From NCBI GenBank assembly GCA_035771175.1, contig CM069608.1, forward strand, positions 10,062,019 to 10,126,018: DNA of 64,000 bases, given 5' to 3'. Each line of letters starts with the position of its first letter. Within the stretch, counting starts at the first letter, position 1. This document shows positions 37,431 through 49,225 of this stretch, one piece after another. A program made the translations under genes and the position numbers. Source of the DNA: Paratinospora sagittata (Eukaryota > Streptophyta > Magnoliopsida > Ranunculales > Menispermaceae). Below the pieces are notes generated by a model. The model ran no database searches. It saw only the letters and a list, made by a program, of their open reading frames with translations, and was not told the DNA's origin.

Positions 37431-40400
37431 CAACAGTTATTTTTTTTTCTTTTTCTCTCAACAGTTCCCACTTCTTCCCAACAACCAACAACACAGTTAT
37501 TTGTTCTTTTTCACTTAAATCTTTGAAATCTTACATTCACTCCATCTTTAAAATCTTACACCCAGTGCTCCACAATGTTTTTAATTTTTTTTTCCTTAAA
37601 TTTCTTCACCCCTTCATTATTTTAGTTTCCACTCTCACTTTCTCAAATCCTCAAAACTAATTTTTTTTCATAGTTAATTCACAAAGTCATGTAAGTATAT
37701 AAAGAAGAGATTATAAATTGATTCATTTTCTTTTCATGTTGCGAAAATAGAGATAAAAGGAAGAAAGAAGGTCGTGCTATTCAAAAGCAAGAAGAAATCA
37801 GGGAGATGGACAACTCTACTGTCGTGTGCTCATAAACAAAAAAAAGAAGAGAAAGAAAAAAAAAAAAAACATTTAGGGGGAAATTACACGACACCCTCCA
37901 TTTTTTTTTTCAGAAGAATCTCTTAAGTTTTTCATTTTGCCCCTTTCTTGTCATGAAATTTGCATCTCCTTCCCCTTTTTTTGTTTTCTATTCTCTGTTT
38001 CTTCTTGGTCTCTTTATTTATTTTTGGTTACCAATGAAGACATCCTATTTGTTTTTTAGATTTCTTTTATTTTACATTTTTGTTTGCATAGTCTCTACGA
38101 TGGTCTCACCTAGAAAGTTTCAGAGATGCAATTGATTCTTGTCAACGATGGGATTTGGGATTCAAAAGACACCAATACGCATGGAACAACAAAAGACAAG
38201 GTGAAGCTCATATTAGAGAAAGGATTGACAAAGATTTTGAAAACTTCCAATGGATGTCTTGTTTTCCCTCAGCTGTGTGCACTCATCTCAAGTACTACAA
38301 CTCTGACCACAAACCAATTTTAATCAGTACATTAGCCCATGATGCATGGGAGGCAGTGGTTGGCGGAAAAAGGCACCATTTTGAATCTCTGTGGATTGAA
38401 GAGACTGAAGTGACTAACATCATCTCCTCCATTTGGTCGAACCGAGGACCATCAACATCTACTGAAGTTCTTGAGGAGACGAATGAAAGATGCATGAATG
38501 CCCTGATGTGCTGGGAAAAGGAGAAGTTTAGAATTATCCCTAAAATGATTGAGCAAATTCGATCAGAGCTCAACAAGTTTTATGATAAGGCTTGTTCTGT
38601 AGATAACTGGAACAATATTAAGAGGCTTGAAGCCAATCTTGAGAAATTCCTAATAAAAGAGGAGAAGTTTGGGGATCGAAACACAAAGTATTTCCACTCT
38701 AGAGCAAGACAAAGAAAGAAAATTAAGTACATCAAGAGGTTAAAGAATGCTAGAGATGATTGGGTGACTGACCGAGGGAAAGTTGGAAGGTTCTAGAGGA
38801 CCATTTTCAGCAATTATTCACATCTTCGACACCTTCTAATGAGCGAATTGAACAATCTCTAGAAGGCGTACACACAATTCTAGACTCAATGAGGCAGCAA
38901 CTTCTTCAGCCCTTCTTTGAAAGTGAGGTAAAATCTGCATTATTTTCAATGGCCCTGCTTAAGAGTCTTGGATCGGATGGTTTTTGGACAAAATTTTTAC
39001 TAGCATTATTGGAATATTGTAAGATCTGATCTTTGTAATATGTGCCTTAACTATTTAAATGGTCATGAAAATATATTTGTACTTGACAAGACCTACATTG
39101 CATTGATTCCAAAAATTCCTGAACCATCTGGCCCAGGTGACTTTAGGCCTATTAGTTTATGCAATGTATCATACAAGATAATGGCAAATATGATAGCAAA
39201 TAGAATGAAAGCCATAATGCCCCATATAATTGTTGAAAACCAAAGTGCCTTCTTAAAATGGAGACTCATTACTGATAATATCATTTTGGCCTTTGAACAC
39301 TTGCACCACCTAAAAAACTTAGGACATGGAAGGAAAGGTTATGCGGCAATAAAACTTGACATGAGTAAGGCCTATGACCATGTCGAATGGTCTTTCCTCA
39401 TGACAATTATGAGGAAAATGGGGTTCCCATCTCAACCGGTGGACTTGATTTATAAGTGCATTTCATCTGTCTCATTTTCAGTCATAGTTAACGGCCACTC
39501 TCATGGAAACATTGTACCCTCAAGGGGGTTACGAGAAGGTGACCCCTCTATCACCATACCTTGTCCTAATATGTGCTGGGGGATTGACCTCAATCTTGAG
39601 ACAAGCGAAACAGTTAGAAACTCTGGAAGGATTGTCTATAGTTAGGGGTAGTAGCCCACTGATTTCGCATTTATTATTTGCAGATGACTATTTGATTTTT
39701 TGTAGAGAAAATTTTATTAACATCTCAATCCAATCATCACTGCGTACGTATGAGGAAGTGTCTGGGCAACAAGTCAATCTCTCCAAATGCTCCATTTACT
39801 TCAGCCCAAACATTGATGATGAGACTCGAGGGAACTTTATGAGGCGACTCTCCATTACTAAGTGTGTTGTACAATCAAAATATCTGGGTCTGCCATCTTT
39901 GGGACAAAGGAACAAAACTCAGCTCTTCCACTTCATTAAGCAGAAAATTTGGCTGACCCTCCAACAATGGAAATCGAAGCAATTCTCCATTGAAGGAAGA
40001 GAAATCCTCATTAAAGCAGTTGCACAAGCACAAGTTGTCTTCCATATGAGTTGTTTTAGGATTCCAAAAACCATCTGCAACAAGATAAACTCAATGATTG
40101 CAAGGTTTTGATGGGGCTCAAATGATCAATCTTCAAAAATTCACTATGTGCATCAAAGAAGTTGGGAGGTCTAGTCTTCAAATCGTTAGAGGCCTTTAAC
40201 AAAGCCCTCTTGGCAAAACAAGGATGGCGCCTGGTCAACAACTCTCAGTCTTTGCTCTCTAGAGTCCTAAAGGAAAAATATTTTCCTCAAACAGTTTTTT
40301 GGAATGCAATAGTGAGAAGAGGGGCTTCTCAAATATGGCAAAGCATCATGTGGGGGAAAGAGATTATGGAAAAAGGTGTTAGATGGAGGATAGGAGACGG

Positions 40401-41935
40401 GCAGTCAGTACACATGACCAAGGGCCCTTGGCTATCAAACCTACCACCTTCGAGCTAATCACCCCAATTTCTCCTCAAATCAATTGTAAGGTGGCTGAAT
40501 TCATCCTTCCAAATGGCACATGGGACATAAGGAAACTCCAAGAATCGATTCTTCCTTTGGATGTTGAAGAAATCCTTCGAATCCCCATCAGTTAGAGGAG
40601 GCCTTGAGACAAACTAATGTGGAACTACACAAAGGATGACATTTATAATGTCAAGAGTGGTTATAGACTGTCTATGGATGATGAGTTGCGTGCTGGAAAT
40701 TCGCAAGGAGACAACAATGTGACTATATGGGATAAAGTATGGAACACTTCCCTTCCTCCAAAAGTGAAAATTTTCTGTTGGAGACTTATCCAAGATGCTT
40801 TGCCTACCTCAGTCAACCTATGGAAAAGAAAAATGCTGAAAAGTCCCATTTGCGGGATATGTGAAGAAGAGATGGAAAATGGTGCCCATGCCATCATGAG
40901 GTGTGGGTTAGCAAAAGAAATTTGGAGCTGGAGTGATATTTTAGATGAAAACATAAACATGTTGAGATCTATAGAATACGGGAACTTCAAAGAGTTCATC
41001 CTCAACCAGCCTTGTTCAAAATTGGAGACTTTTATCATCACAGCTTAGAGCATTTGGAGCAATAGGAACAAAATCATCTCCGGTGAAAAAGGCCGTCACA
41101 CTCATCTTATTGCCCACAATGTTATTGGATAAATTTAAAAAGGCATCCATGACTCCTCATCATTCAATCAGCTCAAGGGTGAGGAGGTGGATTCCCCCTC
41201 ATCCCAACACCTTGAAAATGAATGTAAATGCAAGTTTAAATCCAGACCAAGGAATGATTGGAATTGCGGCAGTTATAAGAGATTCAATGGGGCAAGTAGT
41301 TGCAGCTCTGTCACACAGTTTACTGGGAAACTTTTCAGTCTTCATTGCTAAAGCCCTTGCTGTTAGAACCGATTTATCCTTTGCTCCTTTGCTAGAGAGC
41401 TAAGAATTCCATTAGAATGGGTGGAAGGTGATTCTTGTGCATTGATTAATGAAATTTTAGCTGAAGCTCATCGCCCAACAAAAGAAGGTAATGCAATTGC
41501 AGATTGCATTGGCCAAATAATGTTGTTAAAGCAATCTCAAGAGAGGGGACCAATGTTGTCTATCGACTTAGTAAATTTCAATTATCACCCCACCCCACTT
41601 GTATCTTAGGCTTGTCTTCCTTCTGTTTCTTGAATGTGAAAAAAAAAACAAAAAGAAAAAGAAAAAGATGGTCTCATCAATCATGTGCTCGGAAGACATC
41701 ATTTTGAGTTTTTTTTTTTTCAGTTAAATGATTTGTGTGCTAAAATAAAATAAAACAATAATGATAAAAAAAATCTAGAATAATGAAGAGGTGAAGAAAT
41801 TTAAAACGTTGTGGAGCACCGAGTGTAACATTTCAAAGATGGAAGTGAAAGAGAACAAATAAGTATTGGGAAAACGTGCAACTGTTGATTATTGGGAAGA
41901 TGTGGTAGGTGTTGAGAAAGAAAAAAAATAACTCC
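37431..41935. mobile_element. Long inverted-repeat element split by a LINE
   Basis: The left arm 37431-37625 and the reverse complement of 41777-41935 match over at least 160 bp: cttcttcccaacaaccaaca versus catcttcccaataatcaaca, cagtgctccacaatg versus cggtgctccacaacg, and aaatttcttcaccccttcat versus aaatttcttcacctcttcat. The LINE at 38109-41666 was inserted between them, so the original element was about 0.95 kb. Outer ends are not sharply defined. Confidence 0.65.
38109..41666 (+). mobile_element. 5'-truncated L1-type LINE with RNase H
   Basis: The decamer gatggtctca flanks the insert (38099-38108 and 41667-41676) and the right end is an A-rich tail (from about 41640). It begins inside the endonuclease (FRDAIDSC, GFKRHQYAWNNKRQG, HIRERIDKDF, NSDHKPIL). 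It continues with reverse transcriptase (FRPISLCNVSYKI, AAIKLDMSKAYDHVEW, SRGLREGDP, LLFADDYLIF at about 39669-39698), a zf-RVT domain (LPPKVKIFCWRLIQDALPT, CGICEEEMENGAHAI) and an RNase H segment (MNVNASLNPDQ, GIAAVIRDSMGQVVA). Stops and at least one frameshift near 39540 inactivate it. Confidence 0.88.
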
Positions 41936-42298
41936 TGTTTGTAATATGTGGTTGTGACTGTTGTGTTGTAAACATTATTGACGATGATGAATATAAGTTT
42001 TCTATCATGTTGATTTTTGGTATTCCTCTGCATGTTCTTAGAAATATTCTTGGTTATGAGGCATCAAAAGCATTATTCTCTGTTTCATTAAGGGACTCTC
42101 AGATCTCAATAACAATTTTAACTTACAGTGCATCTTTTCGTAGCATTCACATCAATAATGCAATGCAGTATCTTTTCCCATAGAAAACACATTTCCTCCA
42201 TTAATATATGTCATTGACAGTTTAATGAAGCATAACCAAGAAAATTAGTAGGATGCCAACACCACCATCAAAGAACAGAATGAGAACAGGTTTAACAT
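41936..42298. other. Non-coding stretch
   Basis: AT-rich sequence after the inverted-repeat element. I see no gene or repeat signature. Confidence 0.4.
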
Positions 42299-42407
42299 TT
42301 ATGGCAAAAGGAGACGTGGAAAAGGGTCTGTCAGAAGTCTTTCCAAGGCATCCAGCAGAGCATAGTGGTTTTGAATTTTCCTAGCACGACCAACAACATT
42401 AAAAAAG
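42299..42407 (-). other. Exon-like terminal coding island, unidentified
   Basis: After a good acceptor (ttattattgcag on the minus strand) the frame reads FFNVVGRARKIQNHYALL and then DALERLLTDPFPRLLLP, ending in TAA. The 35-residue piece has protein-like composition and a plausible splice border, but I do not recognise the family. The plus strand also has a short open stretch here, so the coding strand is not certain. It could be the last exon of a transposon-riddled host gene whose other exons lie to the right. Confidence 0.3.
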
Positions 42408-43249
42408 CTGCAATAATAACAAGTTACATGTTCTAAGAAGTAAAATTGATGATCAAGCAGAAAGACAGTCTGCATCCGGCATTGAGACTTGATTGCCTAT
42501 AATATAACACGAAGCCAGAAACATTGAGGAATTCGTAGTTGAAATTAGTTCTCTAAGAGAATCTACATAGCAAGACTAGACAGACAATCTTCTTCTGTTG
42601 TCAGAATTTAGAAAAGATGCAAGATTGATGAGTACGGTTATGAAGTGATTAAAAAAAAAGTCATTATCAACACATAAGCGATGAAGGGATCCAAGCCAGG
42701 GTCGTCGCGTTATGCTTCTTATATTAAGGGGTCCAGCTTCCAGTACAGCTATTTGGAGCTGCCAGCCAGGAGGATATGTTCTCAGGAACACCTTTTGGCT
42801 TAGCTAAGAATAACCAGAAATGCCCAAATGGGACCATTACAGGAGAACCAGGCATGACCCAAGGTCATCAGTCGGACAATAAGAAGTTTAAATTTCAATT
42901 CAACAATTCAACAGACTGCATGTCATACTTTGTCACATGCTTGTGTGTGCATTCAGTGCTACTGTTAGGTTCCACAGATAACGGAGAAGACATACTGGTA
43001 TCCTCCACATGATGCAAAAAAGCAGTGAAAAATAATCAGGTAGCGGCTATAAGTGACTAAGAATGGATAAAAAGAACATGTGAAAGCATCCCATTTTGAG
43101 ATCTGTAAATATAGCCTCAAAAGAGCATCGCCATTTGCCCCAAAAATCATTTAATAGACTGAACTGGAAGCAATGGAATGGAAGAAAGGCATAATCACTT
43201 GTGATATAATAAAAGATTTGGCCCTTGATACAATGGAATGGAAGAAGCA
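42408..43249. other. Mostly non-coding stretch
   Basis: No clear repeat or gene. On the minus strand near 43000-42900 a short open segment VEDTSMSSPLSVEPNSS can be read but lacks a convincing acceptor, so it is not called. Confidence 0.35.
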
Positions 43250-43316
43250 AATTCAAGTAGTCAACCTCATGAAGTTGGGAAATGCTTTGTTGAGTAGAGT
43301 TGAGTGGACTTATTAA
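43250..43316 (+). repeat. RTE LINE 3' tail fragment
   Basis: The words cctcatgaagttgggaaatg, ctttgttgagta and gagttgagtgga match the 3' terminal signature of the RTE fragment ending near 16097. No coding part is attached. Confidence 0.5.
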
Positions 43317-43794
43317 AAGGTTCATTTGAAATGACTTTTGCAAACATCACAATTACTATAGTGTTTAAGACACAAAATGGATACAACAATTCTCCATGTG
43401 TATATTGATATGCAGATCGAGGATGGTCTTCTACAACCTTTTCAGATTAAAAAGAACAAAACCTTTTGCACAAAAATAGTAAAACATTATTGATTATTAC
43501 TATCTTGATGTCCCTAAAAGATTTTTTTTCAAGACTTCTATAAATGTTCAAGTGAATTTGTCAAATTAAGGAAATGAATGGATTGAAACATTAGAAGTAT
43601 ATCATTAATATCATAGTCAAAGCAAAGTCGTTTTTAATAAGCATATAAACGCAAGGCATCATCAGAATAGAAATATATGTGAAGAAAACAATTGTGGTAT
43701 GAGAAGATCCATATTGGCAAGAATGACTCAAACATAGTGATAAGAATACTGCCTAAAGGGAAACATAAAATATGCAACTACATTGCAAGTTTGT

Positions 43795-44043
43795 GCATGG
43801 TGGATCCCTACTCTAAATTTGAGGGGAAGAATTTTTGGGCATCCCTCACAGGTGAGACTCTCAAGTCTCATCTTTAAAATAAAGGAAAAATGAAAGATAA
43901 GATTTTTAGGGCACATAAACACTACAGATTTCTCCCTTTAATCTATCCTTTTTCTTTTATTTTAAAAGATAAGAGTCTCACTTACGAGGGATGCCCAAAA
44001 AATCTCCCCCTCAAATCTAGACTAGAGAAGGGATCCACCATGC
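43795..44043. mobile_element. Snap-back MITE, 249 bp, with roughly 100-bp arms
   Basis: It begins gcatggtggatccct and ends agggatccaccatgc, an exact 15-bp inverted terminus. The arms continue matching through ttgaggggaagaatttttgg/aaaaatctccccctcaa, gggcatccctc/gagggatgccc and gagactct/agagtctc almost to the centre at 43920. It would fold into one long hairpin. No coding capacity or clear target duplication is seen. Confidence 0.8.
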
Positions 44044-44399
44044 TTCGATTACTGAATTTGCACGTAGATGAAAGGGGTTATTTTCCTGAAACTAGTAATA
44101 GAGCTTGACCTAACAATGATATGAACTCAATTTTTGAACAAGAGCCTAGCATTGTTGCACTGCCAAGAGTCCTATCAATAGGTGAAATGTTAAGACACAA
44201 TTCAATTCCAAATTGGCCACATTGGTCAAGTAAATGGAGCGGTTTCCCTGAGTTATAAGGACAGATCATTCCACAGAACAGCTTAAGCTTTTAGGGCTAG
44301 ATACTTAGTCCTAACAAGAACATTATCCATATATAAATCCAATAGTTCAATGGTTTGATAAATGGTAAGCAACGTCATTCATTAAAGCCATACCCCTAA

Positions 44400-44596
44400 T
44401 TTTTCTTTTATTTTTTTATTCTTTTTTATAACGTAGTGGTGTCCGAACCTTTGGCCCGACTAATCCACTACGGCCCCTGGCATTTTCGAGCGGGAGACTA
44501 CCCCAGTGGCCAACACTGATAGGGTGGAGAGTCGAACTCGTGACCTCGTTTCATGAGACGAGAGCCCCGAGCCACTCAGCCAACCCAGTGTTGGTT
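44400..44596 (-). mobile_element. tRNA-derived SINE with 10-bp target duplication
   Basis: The minus strand starts with a tRNA-Ser-like head: A box ggctgagtggctcggggc, then tctcgtctcatgaaacgag, then B box ggtcacgagttcgactc. It ends in an A-rich tail (ataaaaaagaataaaaaaat). The decamer atacccctaa flanks it at 44390-44399 and 44597-44606. It is a non-coding 197-bp retroposon rather than a functional tRNA, since the acceptor stem and anticodon arm do not fold properly by eye. Confidence 0.8.
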
Positions 44597-45158
44597 ATAC
44601 CCCTAAATTATCTTGAAGCCAAATTGTAAAAGATCTAACTCTTCCATCAAATAATCAAATTCGATTTATTTTTACCCTAGTCACAAACTTCAATAAACTA
44701 AATGCCAAGGCTTTTCCTAAAATCTTAGAAATTTTAAATTACAGTAATTCCCACACACTGCTAAATAGAATATTCTTGTAAAATTCTTCATCTTTGCCTA
44801 TACACTTTTGTTCCCTCTTTTTTCTTGTAATTTTGAGACTACGTAATCACTTTAAGACAGAAATAGCTAGACATTGCAGTTGAAGAAAAAGTAACAACAT
44901 TTGAAGTTTTGAGATCTAGACAGATTTAGTCATTTTGGTACATGGGAGGAAGATGAGGAAAGATATTTTCTCAACATGGACTGCTCTCCTTCAACAATGA
45001 TAAACCAGTCCAAGAAGGTTTTTCCTTAAATTTAAAAACACAAATTAATTATCTGGACCAGCAGAATGAGGATCTAAAAGGAAAATGTTTAAAAAGGTTG
45101 ACCTTTGTGTTGATAAATTCATACTGCAACCAGCAGAATGAGGATCTAGAAGAGTTTA

Positions 45159-45326
45159 ATGAGCCAGACTGCATCAACGATTGCACGCGACAACCTTGTT
45201 GATGTCCTCATGGAAGTAAAGAAGAAAGGAGGCTCTAGATATTGCAAGCCTTCTTTTGTCACAGAAAGTAACACAGTCATACATGCATTCTGTAAATTTG
45301 GAAAACTAGAACATCTTGTAAGGTAA
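45159..45326 (+). pseudogene. Possible PPR protein remnant
   Basis: A 55-residue plus-strand frame includes DNLVDVLMEVKKKG and CKPSFVTESNTVIHAF followed by CKFGKLEHLVR. The latter resembles the end of one PPR motif (xPSxVT) and start of the next (YNTVIHAFCKFGKLEEAVR). Only about one repeat is present, with no flanking PPR motifs in frame, so it would be a broken relic. The open frame on the opposite strand is its antisense shadow. Confidence 0.4.
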
Positions 45327-46410
45327 TAAGAACATAAAGAATATGGGATGTAGAACCATAATCCATCTTCCAATACATCAGTGCTGGGCATGGTAACCAA
45401 TAAACTTAGCAACCAAAATCAAGAACACAATAGAAAGTAGCAAATATCCCCATTAATGATCTTCAAACAGGGATATTGCATGAGCACGTTCATTTTCAAT
45501 AAGATGAACTCATGAAAGCAAGTAATGTAGCTCCTAAATCAATTCAATAAATGGATAGAGCCATAAAACCAAATTGGCAATTTGATGGATGGTCAGCTTC
45601 TGTAGGATGTGCCAAGTCCCAAGCTTAAAGTTAAAAGGTTGACATATAAAGCCTTGGTATTGACGACTTTGTATGAGAAGAAGTGTAACTAGTTAAAGAA
45701 ATTGACAAGGGGAATTTATTTCTAAATGCTTCAACAATCTGTTTTATTAGAGTTTTAGTTTTCTGCAATATAAAAAGATATCAAGTAACTTGTTCACATC
45801 TGAAGGCCAATATCTTTCAAAGATGCTGATATCTGATCTCTCCAAGAACCAGTATACGAAAGGAACTCTGAACTCTTGACTAAATGTGGAGGATGTCTAT
45901 TGCTTCTCAATCATGTTTCCTAAGTTCTGAAAGAAATTGGAGAAGCAACAAGGGTAAACTACATGTCAATTTGCTGAAACAGTAAAAAAAAAATAAAACC
46001 ACTTTTGGCAAGAAATGCAAAAAAGACCAACTTATCAAGAGAGAAACAAAGACGAAGATGAAGAGAAGAGGAAATATGCTACAGTAGGTTTATATTCTTA
46101 TAAGCTCATGAATTCTATATATCAACGTAAAAAATTATTCTAGTTGGAAACATTCACATCAATCTATATTGTTGGTTTGCATCTGTACATTACATACCAA
46201 TTTCAATTTAACTCAATGTCTAGCTTTATTGAAATTACTTATACTGATGAGAAAATACCTTAACTATTCAAATTATGGAACTACCTATGTTATCTTCGTC
46301 AAATTCATGGACAGTTGGGAAACAAGAAACATAAACAATGTTGACTTGCAAGTTCATTTGTAATACAATGATTAAAAACGATGGTTGCAAATAAGAAAGA
46401 GTTATTCAAT
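45327..46410. other. Non-coding stretch
   Basis: AT-rich DNA with no recognisable gene, LTR or SINE. Short reading frames here have no family features. Confidence 0.4.
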
Positions 46411-46427
46411 TTAAAAAGTCTCATTGT

Positions 46428-46588
46428 ACTCAACTCAACTACGCTTTTTCCCAACTACATGGGGTCGGCTACATGAATCCGCTTCCTTTAAAATCCCAGT
46501 CATAGATGATATGATGAAGTTTTTCGCTGGTTGCCAGCTACCTAACGCAACCCTCCTTTACTAGGGCTTGGGACTGGTAGTGGCAGAG
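46428..46588 (-). mobile_element. SINE-like retroposon with RTE-type 3' tail and 17-bp target duplication
   Basis: Perfect 17-mers ttaaaaagtctcattgt flank a 161-bp insert (46411-46427 and 46589-46605). On the minus strand it starts ctctgccactaccagtccca and ends ccgaccccatgtagttggga then aaaagcgtagttgagttgag, the same tail as the RTE LINE fragment ending near 16097. There is no coding sequence. A short non-autonomous element mobilised by RTE LINE machinery is the best reading. Confidence 0.75.
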
Positions 46589-46605
46589 TTAAAAAGTCTC
46601 ATTGT

Positions 46606-47289
46606 TTTCTCTTTAAATAATTTAAGACAAGATAGTCGTTGAACTAAAGAAGATTTTGAAGTTCAATGCCTAGATGTAGCTAGCAATATAGCTATTGCAT
46701 TTCACATGTTCATAAGAAAAGGGTATACCTAGTGCATGAGACTCTCAATATTGCATGGAGTCTCGGGAAGGGACAATGTATGCTATATGTGCTAGTAAAA
46801 TTCTAAACAATTTTGATTTAGAAAAAGTCTACCCCACTAACATATAATGTAACAAGCCACATAAAAGTTATCTTGCCTCCTAATTCACTATATCAAAGAC
46901 TAAGTCACTTTCACACTTCATTCTAACACAAAATACCACCATTGACCCAACATAGTACTGACAAGCAAATAGGATGTGTCTAATACCTCACTTCAAACAC
47001 TAAAATGTAGATTCTCCAAATAAAGAAAAAAGAAAAGAAAAGAAAAAGACTAATAAGAGACATTGCACTACAATAAGGGGTAAAAAAGGAAAATAGAAAG
47101 ATTAAGAAAAAGAACGAATAAAGGGAGAAAATTATAAAAGAAAAAGAAGAAGATGAAGAAAAGGGGAAAATAACTTTTGTAGAAAAAATAGAAGAAAAAG
47201 TAACAAAAGAGAAGATAGAAAGGAAATTAGAATAAAGAATATATATATATATATATATATTGACAAGAAACGTAACGTATCATTGTATT
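46606..47289. repeat. Non-coding DNA ending in a purine-rich and (AT)n tract
   Basis: From about 47020 to 47235 the plus strand is almost pure A/G (aaagaaaaaagaaaag...), followed by an (AT)n run at about 47239-47261. The part before it (46606-47020) has no recognisable feature. Confidence 0.7.
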
Positions 47290-49195
47290 GTATTAAGTGA
47301 CAAGAATCATAAACTATCCAATATGGGGTTCCAACCCCTCAACCAATCCCCCAAAGTAAACCTCTAGCCAGCTTACTGGCACTAACTCAAAGAGAAGCCA
47401 AAAAGAAAGAATTTTCCCAAACAGTCTCCTACTCCTTATCTTGGCTTTCAAAAATGCGAGTATTCCTTTCCAAATCGACCAGATAACTGCGAAGACAACC
47501 ACCCTCCAATAGTCTCTCCACCTTCTCGGTAGGCAATTTTCATCGGGAAAAGCCCACATATTAGACTCATTAGGCACCGACTCCCACTTCAAAAAGGATT
47601 TCCACTTGCCCCAAACACCTTTGGTGAAATGAAAGTCAACAAAAATATGTTTACTGGATTCCCCAACTTCCCCGCATAGACCACCAACTCGAGGAAAGAG
47701 CCCAACTTTTAAACCAGCGTTGAAGAATATCCGCACAATTTAACCAATCGTGAGCAATGGTCCATCCCAAGAATTTGGCTTTAGAAGTAACGAGCTTTCC
47801 AAATGAAGTCACGAGGAAAAGAGGGTATAAGGGGGCTAAGGCTGAGGCAGGGGCAAGGGATGAACAAAGGTGATGAAATAAGGATTTAGAGGAGAACTTC
47901 CCTGTGGTTTCGAGGGGCCAAGACACACTATCACACTCACTAGATAAGCTCCTTCAAGAATTTCAAGAAGGGATGATGCTTCAACACATTCTCTATCTGA
48001 GGGATTCCTTCTTAGATGAAGATTCCAAGAAGGCCTACCCCCATCAACAAGATCACTAGTGGTCAAAAACTTAAAAATAGGATGATTAGGCTTAATTGAT
48101 AACTTGTAAATATTTGGGAACAAATCCCAGAATTTGGTTGTACCACACCAAGTATCCTCCCAAAACTTAAAATGGCGGCCATCGGCCACTTTAAGTCGAA
48201 TAATATTAGAAAAGTGAGGATAAAGGGAGTGAATAAATTTCCAAGGGCTTCGATAGGTGGCTTTGGGAGACACACTAGCATCTCGCGAATTTAATTGGAT
48301 CCCATGACGACTAGAAACCACTTTGACCCACAAAGCATATTTTTCCCTGATTTAGTGCCACAACCATTTACCCGCTAGAGCAATGTTCTGAAATTCCAAA
48401 TTACCATCCCTAAACCACCCTGATATAGCCTTCTACTGACCAAGCTCTATCTCACAAGACTTCCACCCCTATCTTTGTCCTCTTTTTTCCAAAGAAACTT
48501 TCTCATCAGCTTTTCAATCTGCCACACAACCTTTTTTGGAATTTTGAAAACAAATAGGAAATAAGTGGGGATGGCCTCAAGAACACTTTTGATCAGAGCT
48601 AATCATCCACCTTTTGATAAGAAACTTCTTCTCCAGCCGTCAAGCCTCCTAGAAATAGTTTGCATAACAGGGTCCCAAAAAGACAAAGATAAAGGGTTAC
48701 CCCCCAGGGGCAGCTCGAGGTATTTCAGGGACCACTGACCTATGGAGCATCCACACGAGGAAGCAGCCTCCACTAACTGAATCTCATTCATGCAGATCCC
48801 TGCTACTTGGCATTTCTCCAGGCTTAACTTTAAACTTAATATCCAGTAAAAACCTTAGATGATCCTCAAAGTATTAAGCAAGCTAGATCCATCATTTTCC
48901 AACAAAAAGAGGTAGTCATCCGCGAATTGAAGATGAGACACTTGAATTTTGTCCCTACCCACATAAAAACCATTCACCACCGAAGCTTCCATGGCTTTAT
49001 CCATCATACTCCCTAGCACATCTGTCACCACAACAAAAAGGCAAGGGGACAAGGGATCTCCTTGTCTTAGTCCTCTAGACCCAAAGATTTTACCGCGAGG
49101 CCGACCATTCAAAAGAATAGAGTAAGAAACTGATGAAAGACACCCCTGGATCCAACGTCTCCACCTAACCCCAAACCCTTTCTTGCACAAGACAG
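47290..49195 (-). mobile_element. 5'-truncated L1-type LINE, minus strand
   Basis: Minus-strand pieces in order: reverse transcriptase 49190-48855 (KKGFGVRWRRWIQGCLSS, SRGLRQGDPLSPCLFV, LQFADDYLFLL), a connection segment 48791-48603 (LKYLELPLGGNP, LDGWRRSFLSKGG), a second connection segment 48333-47940 (WKFIHSLYPHFSNIIRLKVADG, FWEDTW) and zf-RVT/C-terminal pieces 47926-47314 (KLVTSKAKFLGWTIAHD, VVVFAVIWSIWKG). Frameshifts and stops separate them. It begins mid-reverse transcriptase, typical of 5' truncation. No target duplication was found, and the tail may be the (AT)n tract at its left. Confidence 0.8.
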
Positions 49196-49225
49196 CATAT
49201 AAACAGCAGACCTAAATCTATTTAC

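Noticed and set aside
44400..44596. Functional tRNA-Ser gene
   Set aside because: A and B boxes are present, but the cloverleaf does not close and an A-rich tail with target duplication marks a SINE.
45146..45412. 88-residue minus-strand frame
   Set aside because: The opposite strand reads a PPR-like segment; this frame is more likely its shadow and lacks a good donor.
47020..47262. Regulatory GAGA-type tract
   Set aside because: Simple purine-rich and AT repeats with no nearby promoter; no evidence of function.
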